Below, in pieces: positions 47,601 to 62,600 of a stretch of DNA of 64,000 nt. Position 1 is the first letter of the stretch. Each line of letters starts with the position of its first letter. The stretch lies in assembly GCA_038501625.1 (NCBI GenBank), contig JAZAYU010000003.1, positions 4,788,796 through 4,852,795 on the forward strand. The letters run 5' to 3'. The position numbers and the translations under genes are program-made. The notes below the pieces were generated by a model. That model was not told where the DNA came from, made no database searches, and was given only the letters and a program-made list of their open reading frames with translations. Source of the DNA: Corbicula japonica (Eukaryota; Mollusca; Bivalvia; Venerida; Cyrenidae).

Positions 47601-50600
47601 GATAATAAGACCTCTATTCAATGTTTCTTACTGTTTTGCATAAGAGACCACGTAAGTCTGTCCCAAGTTGGTCACAATTATAGAGAGATTTCACTGTAAC
47701 TGAGTATTGTATTACAAAACAATTGCAAGTCAAGTTCACAAGTGAATTTAATTTGTGTAATTTGTTTGTTCTATTTAAATAAAGGAATAGGCCTACATTG
47801 AATGTGATTACAAATCACTCAAACATTTAATTATAAATGTTTCATCAGTTGCTTGTCATAATTTTAGTTATAAATGAAATTGCGATCGTGACAGAATTTT
47901 AGTAATTAAATAAAATTGCGATGGTTTTTATTGTCACATTAACATGAAATCGTTCCATTGCGGCGACAGAGATGTACATGTGTTCGATTACATAAAGATT
48001 TCGATATTTTTGCTGCTATTTTAAAACTGTCGGGTCACAAAATTGAGCAGTTTTGGACACGTATTTCCTCCATTCCAATTCTCTGAGAAGCGGAATTTCG
48101 TCGTTTGAAATAAAAAGTATAAATATGCTGCGGTTTATACTGAAACTTACTGAATTTCTTAATTGTAGACCAGTTTCAAATCTCAAGAATCTATCCACAA
48201 ACATAGTTTTATCATCTTGGGTCCTGAGCTGAAGATTATAAAACTGAGATTTGCGACTGGTTTCCATCCTCAGTTTTGTAATCTTGAGGCCTGGTGTCTC
48301 CGTTCTTTTTAAACAATTACTTTAACTTATACGACATTTTGGTGCAATAGCCACTGATAAATTTATACAGCTAATGTGAATCAATGAACTTAAGAAGGGA
48401 AAATGCCTAAAGACGATTTAAGACGTCGAAATCCAGATATTGTATTGTGCTATGCGCTCTTCAAATAAATCTGTCATACATTTTTTTTTCTTTTATCAGT
48501 AATTCAATGGACAAGAAACCTTTTCTATTCTCTGAAGTATTCTGTTTTTTCTTATCCCTTTACCACACACTATTTAGCTTTAGACGTTAGCAGCAACGTA
48601 TGTAATCGTTAATTGGTTAGAGACGCTCTTAAGCATCAATAAAAACCCTTGAAAGCTACGACCTAATCATAACAAAACAAACATACATTACTAAATTGAA
48701 TGGGAGGCTGGTTACTTAAACGTATTTGTTTTCTCACACGGTTGCTACTCCCATGTCATTCATAAGCTATAATATTCTCGATAGCCTCACACAACGATAA
48801 TAACCTCCGTGATTAATACACGTAATGTGGCGTGCCAAACATGTGTATCGGCCATCAGGTATAATGTAAGATACCTGTAAGGTGAAACAGAGTATAAATA
48901 ACAATAGTTATAATATATATTACACTGGATGTAGATTCTATCATCTACATATGACTGATGTAATATACAAGCTTTGTTACATATTTTGCTTATTTCCATT
49001 TGGCACGTCCTCGACTCCGTAATTATGGACTTATTTCTTTGTAAGTTATACAAAATTGTACAAATCGTCCACTTACTATCATCGATAACTAACATATATG
49101 CAACATTTTTTAAGGATAAACGGAGTTTTTGTGTAAAATTATTTAATAACTGTTCTACGGGTTTGTCAAAAAATCTGAAAATTTCAAGGGCTTATAGTTT
49201 TTATGATACAGCTCATAGTTACCGACAATTTTATCAAACTTTGTGCGTGATTGAGTAGCTTTAAAACAGATGATAGGAGCCTAGGATCTGCAGAGTGAAA
49301 TTTTGCAAAATGAAGCGAATTCTGCTGCATTCCAACAAGTTAATGTGAAGTAATCACGACAGCATGTTGCCTTCATTGAAGATCTTGGCCACACTCTGTG
49401 TATGAATATGAATGATCGATATAACAACGTTGTATAACTTCAAGAATTAAATACCGGTACCAGCTGGGTATTGGCATGTAAGATGAGCACATTACTATAT
49501 GCTAAGAAAATCAGGGTCGTACTAGGGATGGGGTGCGAAAGTTAGTTGCGAAACGGCGAACGTAGCCGCACGGTCGAATGCAAGATTTCCAGAAAGGGGG
49601 TTCGTTTTGGGCAGTATTATGGGTAGTTACATAATTATTTCTAACTTTCTGTCCGAAATCCCTATGAAAAGTTAACATTGCTACACAGAAAGGGGATTCG
49701 AGCTACCCCATGGAGTCCCATATGGATCCTCATCTGAGCCGGGAACCGGAGTCGAACAGAATTGCAGTAAAACTGCTGTCTATTCTGACGGACTATTTTA
49801 GAAAAAAAACTTTAAATTTTAATTTTAAACACAAAGTAAAAAGAAACTGTATCGTTTTTTTCATCCGAATATAAGTATTGGGATGGAAAACATGCAATAC
49901 CCTGAATATTATATGAATATTAATCGACTATCGGGTGTAATCAGGACATATACTTGAAAGAATAATTAGTAAATTCGCAACGCAATCAGATAAATCCGAT
50001 ATATATCTCGAGATGGTGAAAACACAGAGTGAGGTGATCTGTGTTCGGCTCTGAAGGATGTATACCGAGGATTCCACGCAAGACTTTCGTATCTAAATTA
50101 AATGTTAAGAAGGTGTTACGAAAATTTTGCGTGCTACCCTCGATAAAGGAACCATGAAACAGAGTCGCCAAATCGTATGTTTCTCTTGCCCTTGCCGAGG
50201 AAAGGGATATTTTACTTGTGAATGCATACCCTCTTTTTAGAGCGATAACATGGTTTGCGTATGAACGTCGTGGTCCCTGATTGATAAATTTTGCTGCTAA
50301 ATTTCGCCTTATAGTACCTTCTTATGAAGTTTTAACTCTGAATTTTTATAACATAGGTATTTAAAAACAACCAGTGTAGATAATAAGATAATGAATTCAT
50401 TTCCCAAAGACTTTGACAGCAAGTTCTAGTCCATTATTTCGGTTTCACTATCACATAGATAAACCCAAGATAATAGGATGTGGCGGCAGTGCCTGGCAAC
50501 CATGCCAGAGACAGACCGAGTACACACCATCCATATTCCCCACACCACCCCCGTTTAAAAAGTTCAAGTAAGCCTATATATTGCAACCCATAATGATCAT

Positions 50601-53600
50601 CATTCTGCAGGGTTTGAAATTAGCATATTACCGTCAAGGGAGGTAATTGAAACTATAATGAAGGCTAGAAGTAATCCATGACACATTCTGTAACAGCAGA
50701 CAAACCTTTGCCCAAGAACCTAAAACTAAATCAGGAGATCAGTCTCAAATCTAAAGAATCTGATTGACTGAAATGGTGACTGGTCGCCATTTTAACCAAT
50801 CAGATGCTTGAGATTTAAGACTGATCTCCAAACGTAGTTTTATTATCTTGGGCCCATCAGCAGCCATTGAATCCAGACATCCCAGAGTAACTTCAAACCG
50901 AAAGTGAAACTCGAAGAAAAGATACATAATGACTAGAGGCTATGAATTCAATGCAGAACTTAATGCTAAATTTCAAAGCTATCCTGTACGATTTAGTTAC
51001 ACTTTATTTGTTTATATTATCTACCGATCTACGGCCCTGCTTTCAACATTTTTTAAATACTTATCGATAGCACTATATTATGTCAAATAATATTTCTAAG
51101 CGGCCATGTCAATCATTTTTACGATACATATATTTTCCGATATTCTGAGATATGACAGGGGGCACTAACTTGTTCTTCATTCCATATTTTAGACTTGTTA
51201 AATATTTGATTGTACATAAACACAAAAAGGTTTATATATGCTTTATAATTATGGATTTATTGCAACGTTAGTTAAATAGTAAAATCAATTGTACACGTGA
51301 GAAGAAGGATAACTCTGTATTGCGTTTGTGGCATACATTTGAACTTTTACGAAGATAATCAAATATTTCGCTGTGGGGGCTTAGACAACGCAAACGAAAA
51401 ACAAACTTCTAGAAAATGCTTCAGTAACATAATGACCGAACACGAGACACGCGTCTACCGCTGACGTTTTCATAAAGTAAGTCAGAATATTGAGGAACAT
51501 GCAATAAATCGCTGACATAGTTTTGTAATTATCTCTAGAACATTTGAGACAAGAAGGAATCCTTACGAGTGAGTACAATATTCAATCAAACAGAAGAGTG
51601 TAAATCCCCGTAAAAGAATATGAAATGTAACCGGCTTCCGATTAAACAGAGGGTGCGCATGTTGTATGGAATATCAAAATTAATAACTAGTCTATTTCCT
51701 GGGTGATGATTGGTATTGGTCCATTGTTGCTGCGAAAAAGCGTGTCTTCACTTTGTCGTCAAGGTTGTTTTTCTAACAATCATTAAAAATAAACCTTATA
51801 TTAGTGTATCGAATTTTTCGGATAAATTCTGTAATGATGAGAGAATTTATGTGTGTAAATATAAAGATTGAATCGATATTTGATTGGGTTTATCTGAATA
51901 TGAAAAAGAGTTGTGGCATATATTTGAACTTTTACGAAGATAATCAAATATTATTAATATTAAAATAAGCGTGAAGCCCGACTGTTCTATACCCAAATGA
52001 AATCCAAATATCGAATCAATCAATAAAATATCGAGCCAATCCTTAAATAACGATAAATTGAACTACGCCGTCGCATACGATATCGTCATCAAGTGGCTTT
52101 AAACTAATATTTTCTTCGAATTATTCCTGTACAATATTTCATAGCTCCTCTCATACATTCATTTGCGTTTTAGTTGCCTACACAGACAAAAGAATCCTCA
52201 TCAACCGCAGAAGTTTCTAATTAATAGCGAACAGTGTTTGCAAAAACTGTTTTGTTTCTATGCTTCAACTTGGTATGCTGCCAATCGTTCTTTGTGCCAT
52301 TTTTTCTCGTGACAAAGTTGGTAATACCTGGTTGCCAAAACTTTCTATTTTCTGTTTGTAAGACATGTGATATATATTCTATCATATAACAGGTTTTTTT
52401 TCTTACGAAATAATTAGTTCCGTATGTGCTGCCTCAGTTGTATTAAATAAATCCTGATGTTTGTTATTTTTAATGGCTGGGTCGTTATGTCTTAATCGCT
52501 TGATTTGCTTTGCTATCAATGTTGTTGTTGTTTTATATTTTACCTAATTACGGAATGATCTAATAAGTCTTTTGCAGAGTTAGCAGATATGCAACATGGC
52601 AGGTTTCACAGTCTGTTCTCTTCCCAGGATCATTACAGTTGTTTTTACAGTTTTTCTTTAGGTTTAATCATCTTTTACTTCACTAAATTTATCAACCACG
52701 TCAAAGTCTGACGTCTCTTCACTTTCTGTTAATTGTGACTTGCTGTCTTATGAAATTATTAATATCTTATGCGAGATAAAGTTGGTTATCGGTAAATACA
52801 CAGTCATGTGATGTTATGCTCATGGTTTCCATTAGTGGTTTCCAGAGCGGATCCATTAAAATTTCAAATTATATTTTAGTTTATTTTGCCCATCAAATGT
52901 GTAGATCTTGGCAATATACAACTTGTAATTCTCATGGATATTCACATGGCAAGTGTTGCGGTACGAATCCAGTCACCTTATGGGAAGATGATGTTAAAGC
53001 GGCACAAATAGCTCGGTCGGGAGAGTACTCACCCTGTAAACAGTGGTCCTGGGTTCGACTCCCGATCTGGCTGCACACTTTTCTCACCCTGTGACATCTT
53101 TCGCCCAACTGCAAACAACAGCTGAAGAGTCGCCATTCAAACTCTGTTCTTGATGTAACATATCTGATAAACATACAAACAAACAACCATGCATGAAAAA
53201 AATCAACACAAATAACATTTTATTTATCTTCCAAAGTTACAATTCGTCGAAATTCATGCACACAGAGAATGCAACAATCGGATAGAGAAACGATGAAAGA
53301 AAAAAAATCACATAAACTCACGTACTTTTAATTTCAGTAAAGTCATAATTTGAAGATACTGTAATGATGCGAATGGAAACTATTTTTTACGCTTTTTGAG
53401 AATAAAAACAACTCAGACAAAAAACTTGGTGATGGAATGCGTTTAAATCATTGAATAAATTTCATAAAACAGGTAAAGTTTTTTACTGATGCAGTTTCAG
53501 TGTTATTTATCATTTACAAAGATCTGCGAGATTATAATGATGTATCATTATTTCTAAAATTATTGATAAATTCAACGGTTATCATTAATCTCAGTGAAAT

Positions 53601-56600
53601 AAAACAGAGTTCTAGATCAGAATTCAGTTTGAAGACTTTACCGAGAAGCGCTGCCAGAAGCGCTGAAATCAATTCCAAGAGCCATTAAAACTGCTAACTG
53701 TGTTATCACGTGATTTCGTGTGTGTGTGGGGGGGGGGGGGGGTGGATTTTCGCGTTGACAATACTCAGTCAGTACTGTTATCAGTAAATAATCGGTTACC
53801 GCTGTCATGTAATGGTGATTAAGTTTATCAGGGTTATCCGCGCAACCGTACTTTGGTTTGTTCCGGATAGCTCAATAGCTTAATCGGACTTGCATGGCTA
53901 GGCGCTGTCGTCGTACGGTAAGGGCTCGATTCCCATTGTCGGCAATATTAATTAAATGTAAACGTCTATCTGTTAAATATGAAAACTTTTTGATCGAGTA
54001 CGTTTGGAGTCAAACCAGTCCGATGTGGCGGGAGTGGTGTTGACAATCAGTAAGGCAGGATAATTTCTTCTCTTACGAAGAAAGTTCTTGCTCTGAGTTA
54101 TGGTTGATTCGCTCAGTAGCAAGTTTGAACATTTCTTAAATGCCCTCAAAGCATTGGTTTTATGTGATTTATGTGATGTTTCTTCACTACAAGGCGATCC
54201 ATATGAGGTTTCCTCCCTAAACTTTAAATGAGGCAAAATCAAATTCTTTGAAACATTTTGAGACCTTTTTGTTTTCTTTACTTCATAAATCATTTCCTCC
54301 GGGGGAACAAAATGTTATATTTAATTTATTCGTGACAAGAATCCGATACTCTTGGCAACACTGCAGTATCCGAAAAATGAGATATTGATTTAATCTACAT
54401 TACAAAAATCCGTGACGTGGTCATATATTTGTTTATATTTATTTGTTTCATAACTAGATTTTATTTGTTAAGTTATTGTTAACATTAAGGCGCCTTTGGA
54501 ACTCAAAGTAAAGCAAATGCGCATCCACGGCTGATATAGAGTGGGTTCAGTAGGGTTGCTTGAACCCTCCTTTTGGGTGCCAATTATTTAATTTTCATGA
54601 GGACTTTGACCATAAAGATGGCATTTTTTTGTAACTACCCTAAGACTACTCTAAACAATTCCCCTCTTTCTGGCAATCTTGCATCTGACAATGAAATCGT
54701 TAGGTCAGTCCAGAACACATTAAATTTACACGACAAACCACTGTAAACATAAATTTGGTTATGATATGCACTGTTACTGAGCCTGCAATATTTTCATATC
54801 TGTGGCTTTCAAGTTCCTGTTTAATCTTTTAGTTATCACAGTAACGCTGTTGATGCCGTGTGGTGGCCTTAAAACGTCGCCCCGTACATTCAATCAGCAC
54901 TGTTATCAATTTCGCCCTTTGTAAGCCGTTGAAGGTGATATTTATATTTGGGAAAATATTGAGTTGCGCTCAACGAGGGACTGGGCGGCGTGGACAGTAA
55001 TATGCATTTTCATTACTGCTCATCAACAGGCTCAATTTAACGGAACCTGCAATATTTTTATATTTGTAGTGGTCGGCGGCTTTTTCATCTATTTGTAAAA
55101 GCAAAAAGCTTCTGAGTAGTACCTAACAAAGGACAATGGAATCTGTTCGCTTTTCCCATAATTAGTGTAAGAAACACCTTCACGAAAATGAAATCCCACG
55201 AGAGGACACGTCTTTTGTGAAACATATAAGATAACAATTGTAATGCAAAAGCAATATTCTGTTAAAATTATTTTCAGTAAATTAAATATGTTTGGTGTAA
55301 AGGAACTCCGATAAACTTCTGCATTAAAAGCTTAGCAAATTACCGAATTGTCACTTATGACGAGTTTATCAAATCCCATTACTGATTATTGATCTTTTGT
55401 TGTTCTTATTATTATAACAGTAAAACCCCGCTTTTAAGACCACTTTTTAGACTAGACAAAAAGGTCTTAATAGAGGAGTGGACTTGTTTTCCTAATAGAA
55501 AATAGTGCGTTACTGTAAAAAGGGATAATGAAATAGTTGTCCTATTATTCAAGTGGTTTTAATTTCGGGAGGTTTTAATTAGGGGTTTTACTGTATATTT
55601 TTTATTTGTGTCAATTCGGTATCTCTGTCTGTAACTTGTAGACAAAGGCAACGATTTGTCGATTTGCTAAATATAGACACTGAAACTGGTGTCATATTTT
55701 CTACCCTTTAAATTGGGGTGCGTCACGAAACAAGGTATATTCGAACCTTTGGCGTCATAAAGTTGAGCACACTTTATTACAAATTAAGTAATTCTGCATT
55801 TCATGGTTAAATTAAGTTATGTTTTTGTTAAAAACCCATTTATTATGAGGAAAAAGATAGTTGTTAGTTATTTCCAAATACAGGAACAACTAAAATGTCC
55901 CAAAAAAAATGACTGAAGATACGTTATCCCGTGGCGTGCCCCAATTTATGTTAGATGAAACACATCACAAATTGAGATTTCTTCTTCCACTACAATCATA
56001 AAACATCATCAAACCACTAAATTATTTTTGTCTGCAGTTTAAAAGCTACATTAATGAGAAATGTGAAACTGTTACGAAACGTTCGTCAATATAAATTTAC
56101 ATTTAATTAACACTAAATTGCTTGTTATTTTGAATAATTTGTATATGTGCGTGATTTGCAGATTGAAATTATACTAAAACAACTGAATGGTGTTGTTGTT
56201 CTTGTTGTTATTGAGTTCTTTATTTGAATATGAAAAATTTTCTGTCCGTCATTTATTTAACTGAAGATTATGTTTTTCGAGTGATGTGTTCATATAGTAA
56301 AATTTAACTGTAAAAATCACACTGTTCAAGGTCGGATGCAATTTTCCAAAAAGGGGGTTCTTTTGGAGAAGTCCCGATGTCATACATTATAATTTCCAAT
56401 TTTCTGGCCCAATTCCCATGGAAATTAAGTACGAATGCCCTAAACGGAGGCTCGAGCAAACAGCAGACGAGTTACAAGCATTGTACGAAATTGAACTGTT
56501 AACTGGAGTAAATATTTTCTAGTAGTTGTTCACAACCCAGGGCTAAGGGAGAGGGCATTTATACGCATTTTCATTACTGTCTAAGAATAGGCTCAATCAA

Positions 56601-59600
56601 ACCGAGCCTCAAATATTTTTGTATTTGACGTATTAGGGGGCTTTCAAGGTTCCCTTTTAATCTATTAAATTATGGATATGAAAACAAATCATATCAACGA
56701 AGGAAAAAAAAGACTCTTTCGAAAACTGTATTGATGATAAAATATGTTTACATTAACAGTCTTTTTGAATTCACCATATTAGTTAAAATATCAAGGATTC
56801 ATAAACTAAGAACGCATAGCCACATTTAAGCAACGGTACAATAGACCTTCAATTACCCATCTTTAACCCTCAGCTCTATTCTATACAAGCTGTATGTCAT
56901 TGTTTCTTCTCAGGTGCGAAACATTGTCGTGTCTGCAAGAGATTCAAATACTTGTATATCGTCCCCAGTTTGGATTGTACTTATGTTGTTTTCTTCATAT
57001 TTTGTTATTGCAGTATGTCGTGAGATGAAAGCGTATGATGGTATAGCTGCTGTGTTCGGACCCATTAGCGAAATATCTCGTGCGCATGTACATTCCTTGT
57101 GTAATGCATACGAGATCCCGCACATTCAGACAGTATGGGATTCTCGCGTGCCCCGCGAGATTTACTCTATAAACCTGTATCCGGACCACGAGGTCCTGAG
57201 CGGAGCCTTCGCTGATCTCATCAATGCCTTCCAATGGAAACAGTTTACTGTGATCTATGAGGATGGCGAAAGTAAGACATTCTAATTGTTTAGAAATATT
57301 TAACTTCAATCTATAAAAATTACCATATGCGCTTTGCTTCTCAAATGATTCGAAACTACAATAAAACATTTCAAAGTGACTACAGCCAAACATCTTACTT
57401 TAATAATAAACTTGTTCACGGTGCTTTGGTCTGTGTAAACAAGCATTTCTAGTCAAATTCAGCTTTTTTTGTTGATCAAAAATTAAAAATTGATAAAAAT
57501 AATATTATTATGCAGTGAACCATATAATATTATAACTTATTACAGTTAGGTATTATTTCAACTTGATTTTAATTTGAGTTCAAAAGTTAATAAATATAAA
57601 ACAAACCAGAATATGGCCATTTGGCATTAGCCTATTGACATTTCGACATCACTGACGTCATTCATGGTCTAGATTCAATATTATTTATTGTCTTTGAAAT
57701 GGCACAGAAACTTTTTTTCCTTACAATTCAGTGCAATTTTCAAGTTTTCAAGTATTGTTAAAAGTAAAGCTGGCTTTAATATCTGCTTTATTTATTTAAG
57801 GAATGATTCTTATTTTGGCGCGGTTCATGCAGATTGGACGTGCACGCGAGAGCTGGCAAATCCATAAAGCGCGCTAGCGCTTTATGGTAAATTTGCCAGC
57901 TCTCGCGTGCACGTCCAATCTGCATGAACCGCGCCAAAATAGAATCGTTACTTATATTTACATTTTATTCATTTTTTTCTTTAAATAAACTTAAGTCGAA
58001 CGCTTTCAAAAATTAGTATTAAGTGAAAAGGGGGAGTAATACGTGGGAGTTTTCAATAGTAACACTGACGTCATTACGGGTCATGCGATTCATGCAAAAT
58101 GAACCGATTTTTTTTAAACGAAGAAATCAATAGGAATGTCAATATTTGTGAATATACCTGCGTAAATACGTACCCAGCCATTTAAAATCAGATGTCTCTC
58201 AATTTTTCATTCCAGTATTCCGGTCGTGCATGTGAAACGTGTCTTTAAAATAATAATATTTAATTGGTTATATTACTAAAAATGTATGTACATCATATAT
58301 AATATGAGCTGTACCGGAAGTTTATGCAGAAATAAGTTAAATGTGAATAAAACTTTCAGGTTTGATACGACTGCAGAAGATCTTGGAGTTAGCACGTGGC
58401 GAGGAGTATGTCATGACAGTGCGTGCTCTCGAGACCTACCAGCAGACGTACACCAGCATGCTGAAAGACATCAAAGAAAAACACGAATATAAAATACTCA
58501 TAGACTGTCACGTGTCCAAAGTAAAACAAATACTTGACGAGGTAACTTTTTTATTTCTTTATGTTTGTTTGTTTTTTGAAAACGATAATAACATAATTTT
58601 TATTTAGTTATTACTGTGCATAATAGCTTTTGTAAACTTTTTTCATGTTCAGCGCAGTTTATTCAGTTTAATTGATAAAAGAAGTGAAAAACGCATATCA
58701 CGGAAAGTCACATGCATATGACACATCCTTCCCACAAACCCTCCCCACAACAGACAACCTAAAGTGTTTTTGCCTTTTTTACAATAGGAATATGGTAATA
58801 AAATATTGATTAAAATTATCACAATCAACGCGGATTACTACCTTGTTCATATATTTGCCGCGGGTGGTGCACCAACCTCGCAGTTGCTCTTTTATCTTCT
58901 CTTACAAGTTGCCTTACCAACGTTATTCCAATCTGTCGCTCAGAACTAGCCTTGGATGCTTGAAACAATTAAGAATACGGAGATAAATTCAGAACTAAAT
59001 GAACTAAATCAACATATCTGTGTTCAACATATCAACTGTATGATGTTTAATAATATTAGATAAGTCACAAATATAAATTTGGTTGTCGAAATGCAACAGA
59101 ACAAATTATGATATTGTGCCCCGGAGATAATTAATTAAATTATTGAAAGTACACGTTTTTTATATTTTTTGCAGGCCAATACATTACACATGTTGTCGGA
59201 GTACTACCATTTTCATTTCACCACGTTGGTAAGTTGTTTCATTTCTTGTAACTATCTCTGATCGAGTGAACGATAGACAGATTGCAAACTTTACTTTCTG
59301 TAATTTGCCAGGTGTTTAAGTATAAATCACATCTTTAGCAATACATAAAAATAAAAAAGATAGCAATTATCTAGGAGTAATCTGACATAATGAACAGATA
59401 GGCAAATCAGTACCAGGTAACTCTCTTATCAGGAACGTTTTAAAAATGCGTGTTGCAATAAGCTCAAAGACTTTCTATAACAAGCAGCAGATGGTCGAAT
59501 GTAGTAATTTTCTTGTTAAATCTTCGCTTCGTACTCAAAGGTGTGTTACCTAAAATCATAAAACTAAATCTAGAGACCAGTCTGAAATCTCAAGCATCTG

Positions 59601-62600
59601 ATTGGTTGAAATTGCGACCAAATATTTTTTTATCGAAAAATATCACTTTCCACAAACAATGCAAAAATACTGCATGGATGATACGTTAAACCTTGTTTAA
59701 TTTAATCTTTAGGACTCTCAAGACTGTTATCAGACTTTTGAAAACATTTAAAAAAACATAAATAAAATAATATTAATGAGTCTCAAATCATGATAAATCA
59801 TTATCTTATGATTTGATAATATCACACAATTAAAACCATATCATGTTCTATCTTTTGTTAGGCTGACTGTTAAGCACGCAGAATGTATCTCGAATGATGT
59901 AAAATAATACGGTGGAAACAAATTTGTCTTTTGTTAGATAAATGAAGTCAGTTCGACAATGGAATTTTTATCAATGTTAATGCATACTTTTAGTTGATTT
60001 TGTTTCATTATTGTTATAAAATATGCAATTAACCGTTTGATCGTAATACTGTGCAATAAGGATCAATTGATTATGGTTTATATTTCCAATTATAATGTTT
60101 TCTTAAACTAATAGCAGTAATTAAAATAGTACCAAATTTGCAAGCTGTGGTTAATTTTTATTCGGGTTTTGTCTTTTGTGTCGCCTGCAATAGCAGGTAG
60201 ACACTTAGGGATCCTAGTGTCCGCCTGCAGTTGGTTGTCCCCCAACTTTAATACTTTATACTTGGAATATATCATCTGCATGAAAAAACGTCACCGATGA
60301 CAACAAGAATGATAACTTTCCCCTTATCCCCTTTCAAATTCAACTTAAGGCGACACGTGTTCCGTGGAATACCAAATTCTAGTTTTATCTAAACATTTAT
60401 ATCCAGAAAACTAGAAGACATGTTTCCCAGTCTCTTCAAACTTGAAATTCTCTCATATATTCCAATTTATCACCTGCTTTGTATTAAACAACGTCTTTGT
60501 TTTCCTAAAATGCAGCTGCACGCAGACACTTTGAAAGTTAAAAAGTTAAAAAAAAGATTTTCCAAATAATAAACACAAAATGTCGAAGGCCTCACTTTTG
60601 TGTCTAAATTAGCTGAATGACTGATTATAAAGCATGTTGACTGATTATAAAGCATGTTGTACGTGGAAAAATACTCTTACAAGTAAACATTGCTTATCAG
60701 TTTTCTGACAGAATGCAACTGTTTAAGATTTGAAATAATTTAAAAACTTTGAAGTTGTTTCACTAAATATTGCTAAATATAACTTTAGTGCGGAAGATTT
60801 TTTTTATTATTTTCTAATACATTTGATATAAATTTTGAAAGAATGGTAATAATAAAACATGTAAAAATCACACCAATAACCGTCTTCACTTAACAAGTGC
60901 CGGTTAAAACAACAAATCGTACATGTCTTGGTTCATTTTGCTACTCTTTGGTAAACAGTTGTGTTCCCAGAAATTAAAACTAACGAAAACGAGAATATGT
61001 TACAAATTCAGCGATTAATAAAATTATACCAATATACGAGTATAAGTGTGAAATTAAAAAAAGACATCTTGACGGTATATCACTCCCTTAATTTCTATTT
61101 TCAGGACTTGTCTACGCTGAACCTTGACCCTTACCTAAATCTCGGGGTGAACATAACCTCGATGCGACTGATAGACCCGCGGAACCCAGCGGTCATGAAC
61201 ATCATGGCAGAGTGGGCCCTGATGGAGAAAAGCATTGGCAGATCGCCTATGATGGGGATGCGAGCTATTGGGGTAGGCGACATTCCTTCATCAAAAGTTG
61301 CATATTAACAGTCAAGAGTGTTATACTTCAATGTCTCGGTTGTGATTAAAATTCAGTATTTTATTATACAGGAGCGAATTTCGACGAAATTTTGGACATT
61401 TAGTACATTTTAGGATCTGTTCTGAGTGAACTGCGTTAGTAATGCTGTAATAATTTTGGCTTTCAATATATTCACCCGTTCTTTTGACTATGTCAAAAAA
61501 GTAAATAATATATATTTTTTGTTTCTGCAGTTTATAAAATATTTTTTCATTTGTGAGAACACTTAATATCTGAGTCCTGACGTGACCAGGCAACTTTAAA
61601 ATCGAACTAGACTTTATTTACCAGTTCACTGAAAAAAAAGTGAAATATGCATATCAGGAATCGCCACACTCACAAAAGAGCCTCCCCACGCAGCGAAAAA
61701 GAAGAGAGGAATAGAGAGCATGTTTGTTTTTAGTATGTCAATTCAGATAAGACGCCACAAACAATGAACGACATAGATACATGTAACCTGTGGGGTGAAA
61801 GCTCATATTAAAATATGTATCCAATTTTTGATTAAACATAAAACGCCTACGCTCTTCGATGGAACGTTTTGTTTACATCTATTTATTGAAAGAAATTTAT
61901 TTATTACACTCATATTTGTTCTTGCTTTCCTTTAGACTGAGACAGCTTTGATGTACGATGCCGTACACATGTATGCTCGTTCACTAGCCGGTCTTGGTAA
62001 CGCAAAGTCCTTGTCCACTCAGCCGCTCAATTGCAACAAGCGCGAGTCCTGGAATAGCGGTAACAGTCTACTGAACTACATGAAATCCGTAAGTGGTTAT
62101 CTCCCTTACTAGATTACAAAGTCTGTAAGTGGTGATCTCCCTTGAGGCTCTTTAAGCATTTTTACCGAAAGTCGATAGCTGAACCACAATATATAAAAGA
62201 AGCGCTATGTTGATTTTATTTGCAGTATGCAGCATAAAAAGATTTTGATAAATCAAGCCGTATATAGTTATGATATAAATTTCACCTTATTGTTCCATTT
62301 TGATTTTCAGTTAGAATATGATGGTCTTTCTGGAAAGATAAAACTCGAGGACGCTAACAGAAAGGAATTCCGGTTAGGTGTGATCAAGATGTCAACACGA
62401 GGCCTTACAGAGGTAAATAAAAGATGGGAATTATTTGTTAAATGTAAACATACAGAACGACTCGCATCTTCTGGTTTAGCATCTGGTTCAACAACAAATA
62501 ACCTGAAATCTTAAAGTTGATTTTGAAGATTTATACTTGAAATTCTGGACCAGTGTGGTGGCATTTTTAATTATATATGTCAAACCCTGCATCAAACTAG

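Larger units (their letters stand above)
45927..57013 (+). other. Glutamate receptor intron 2 (11.1 kb)
   Basis: Contains family D copies, a family B copy at each end region, two family A copies, two tRNA-derived SINE heads, a poly-G tract at about 53728-53742 and a terminal-inverted element at 55417. Stretches 48300-49500, 49760-50700 and 50860-52980 show nothing I recognise. Confidence 0.75.
59229..61104 (+). other. Glutamate receptor intron 5
   Basis: Contains a half family A copy (59548-59620) and a short inverted-repeat element (60177-60358). Confidence 0.7.

Noticed and set aside
49986..50171. 61-codon minus-strand ORF with LDTKVLRGILGIHPSEPNTDH
   Set aside because: Somewhat protein-like, but I recognise no family and see no splice context; could be a repeat remnant. 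Not called.
53000..53078. Functional tRNA gene
   Set aside because: A and B boxes are present but a pairing acceptor stem and terminator are not; more consistent with a SINE head.
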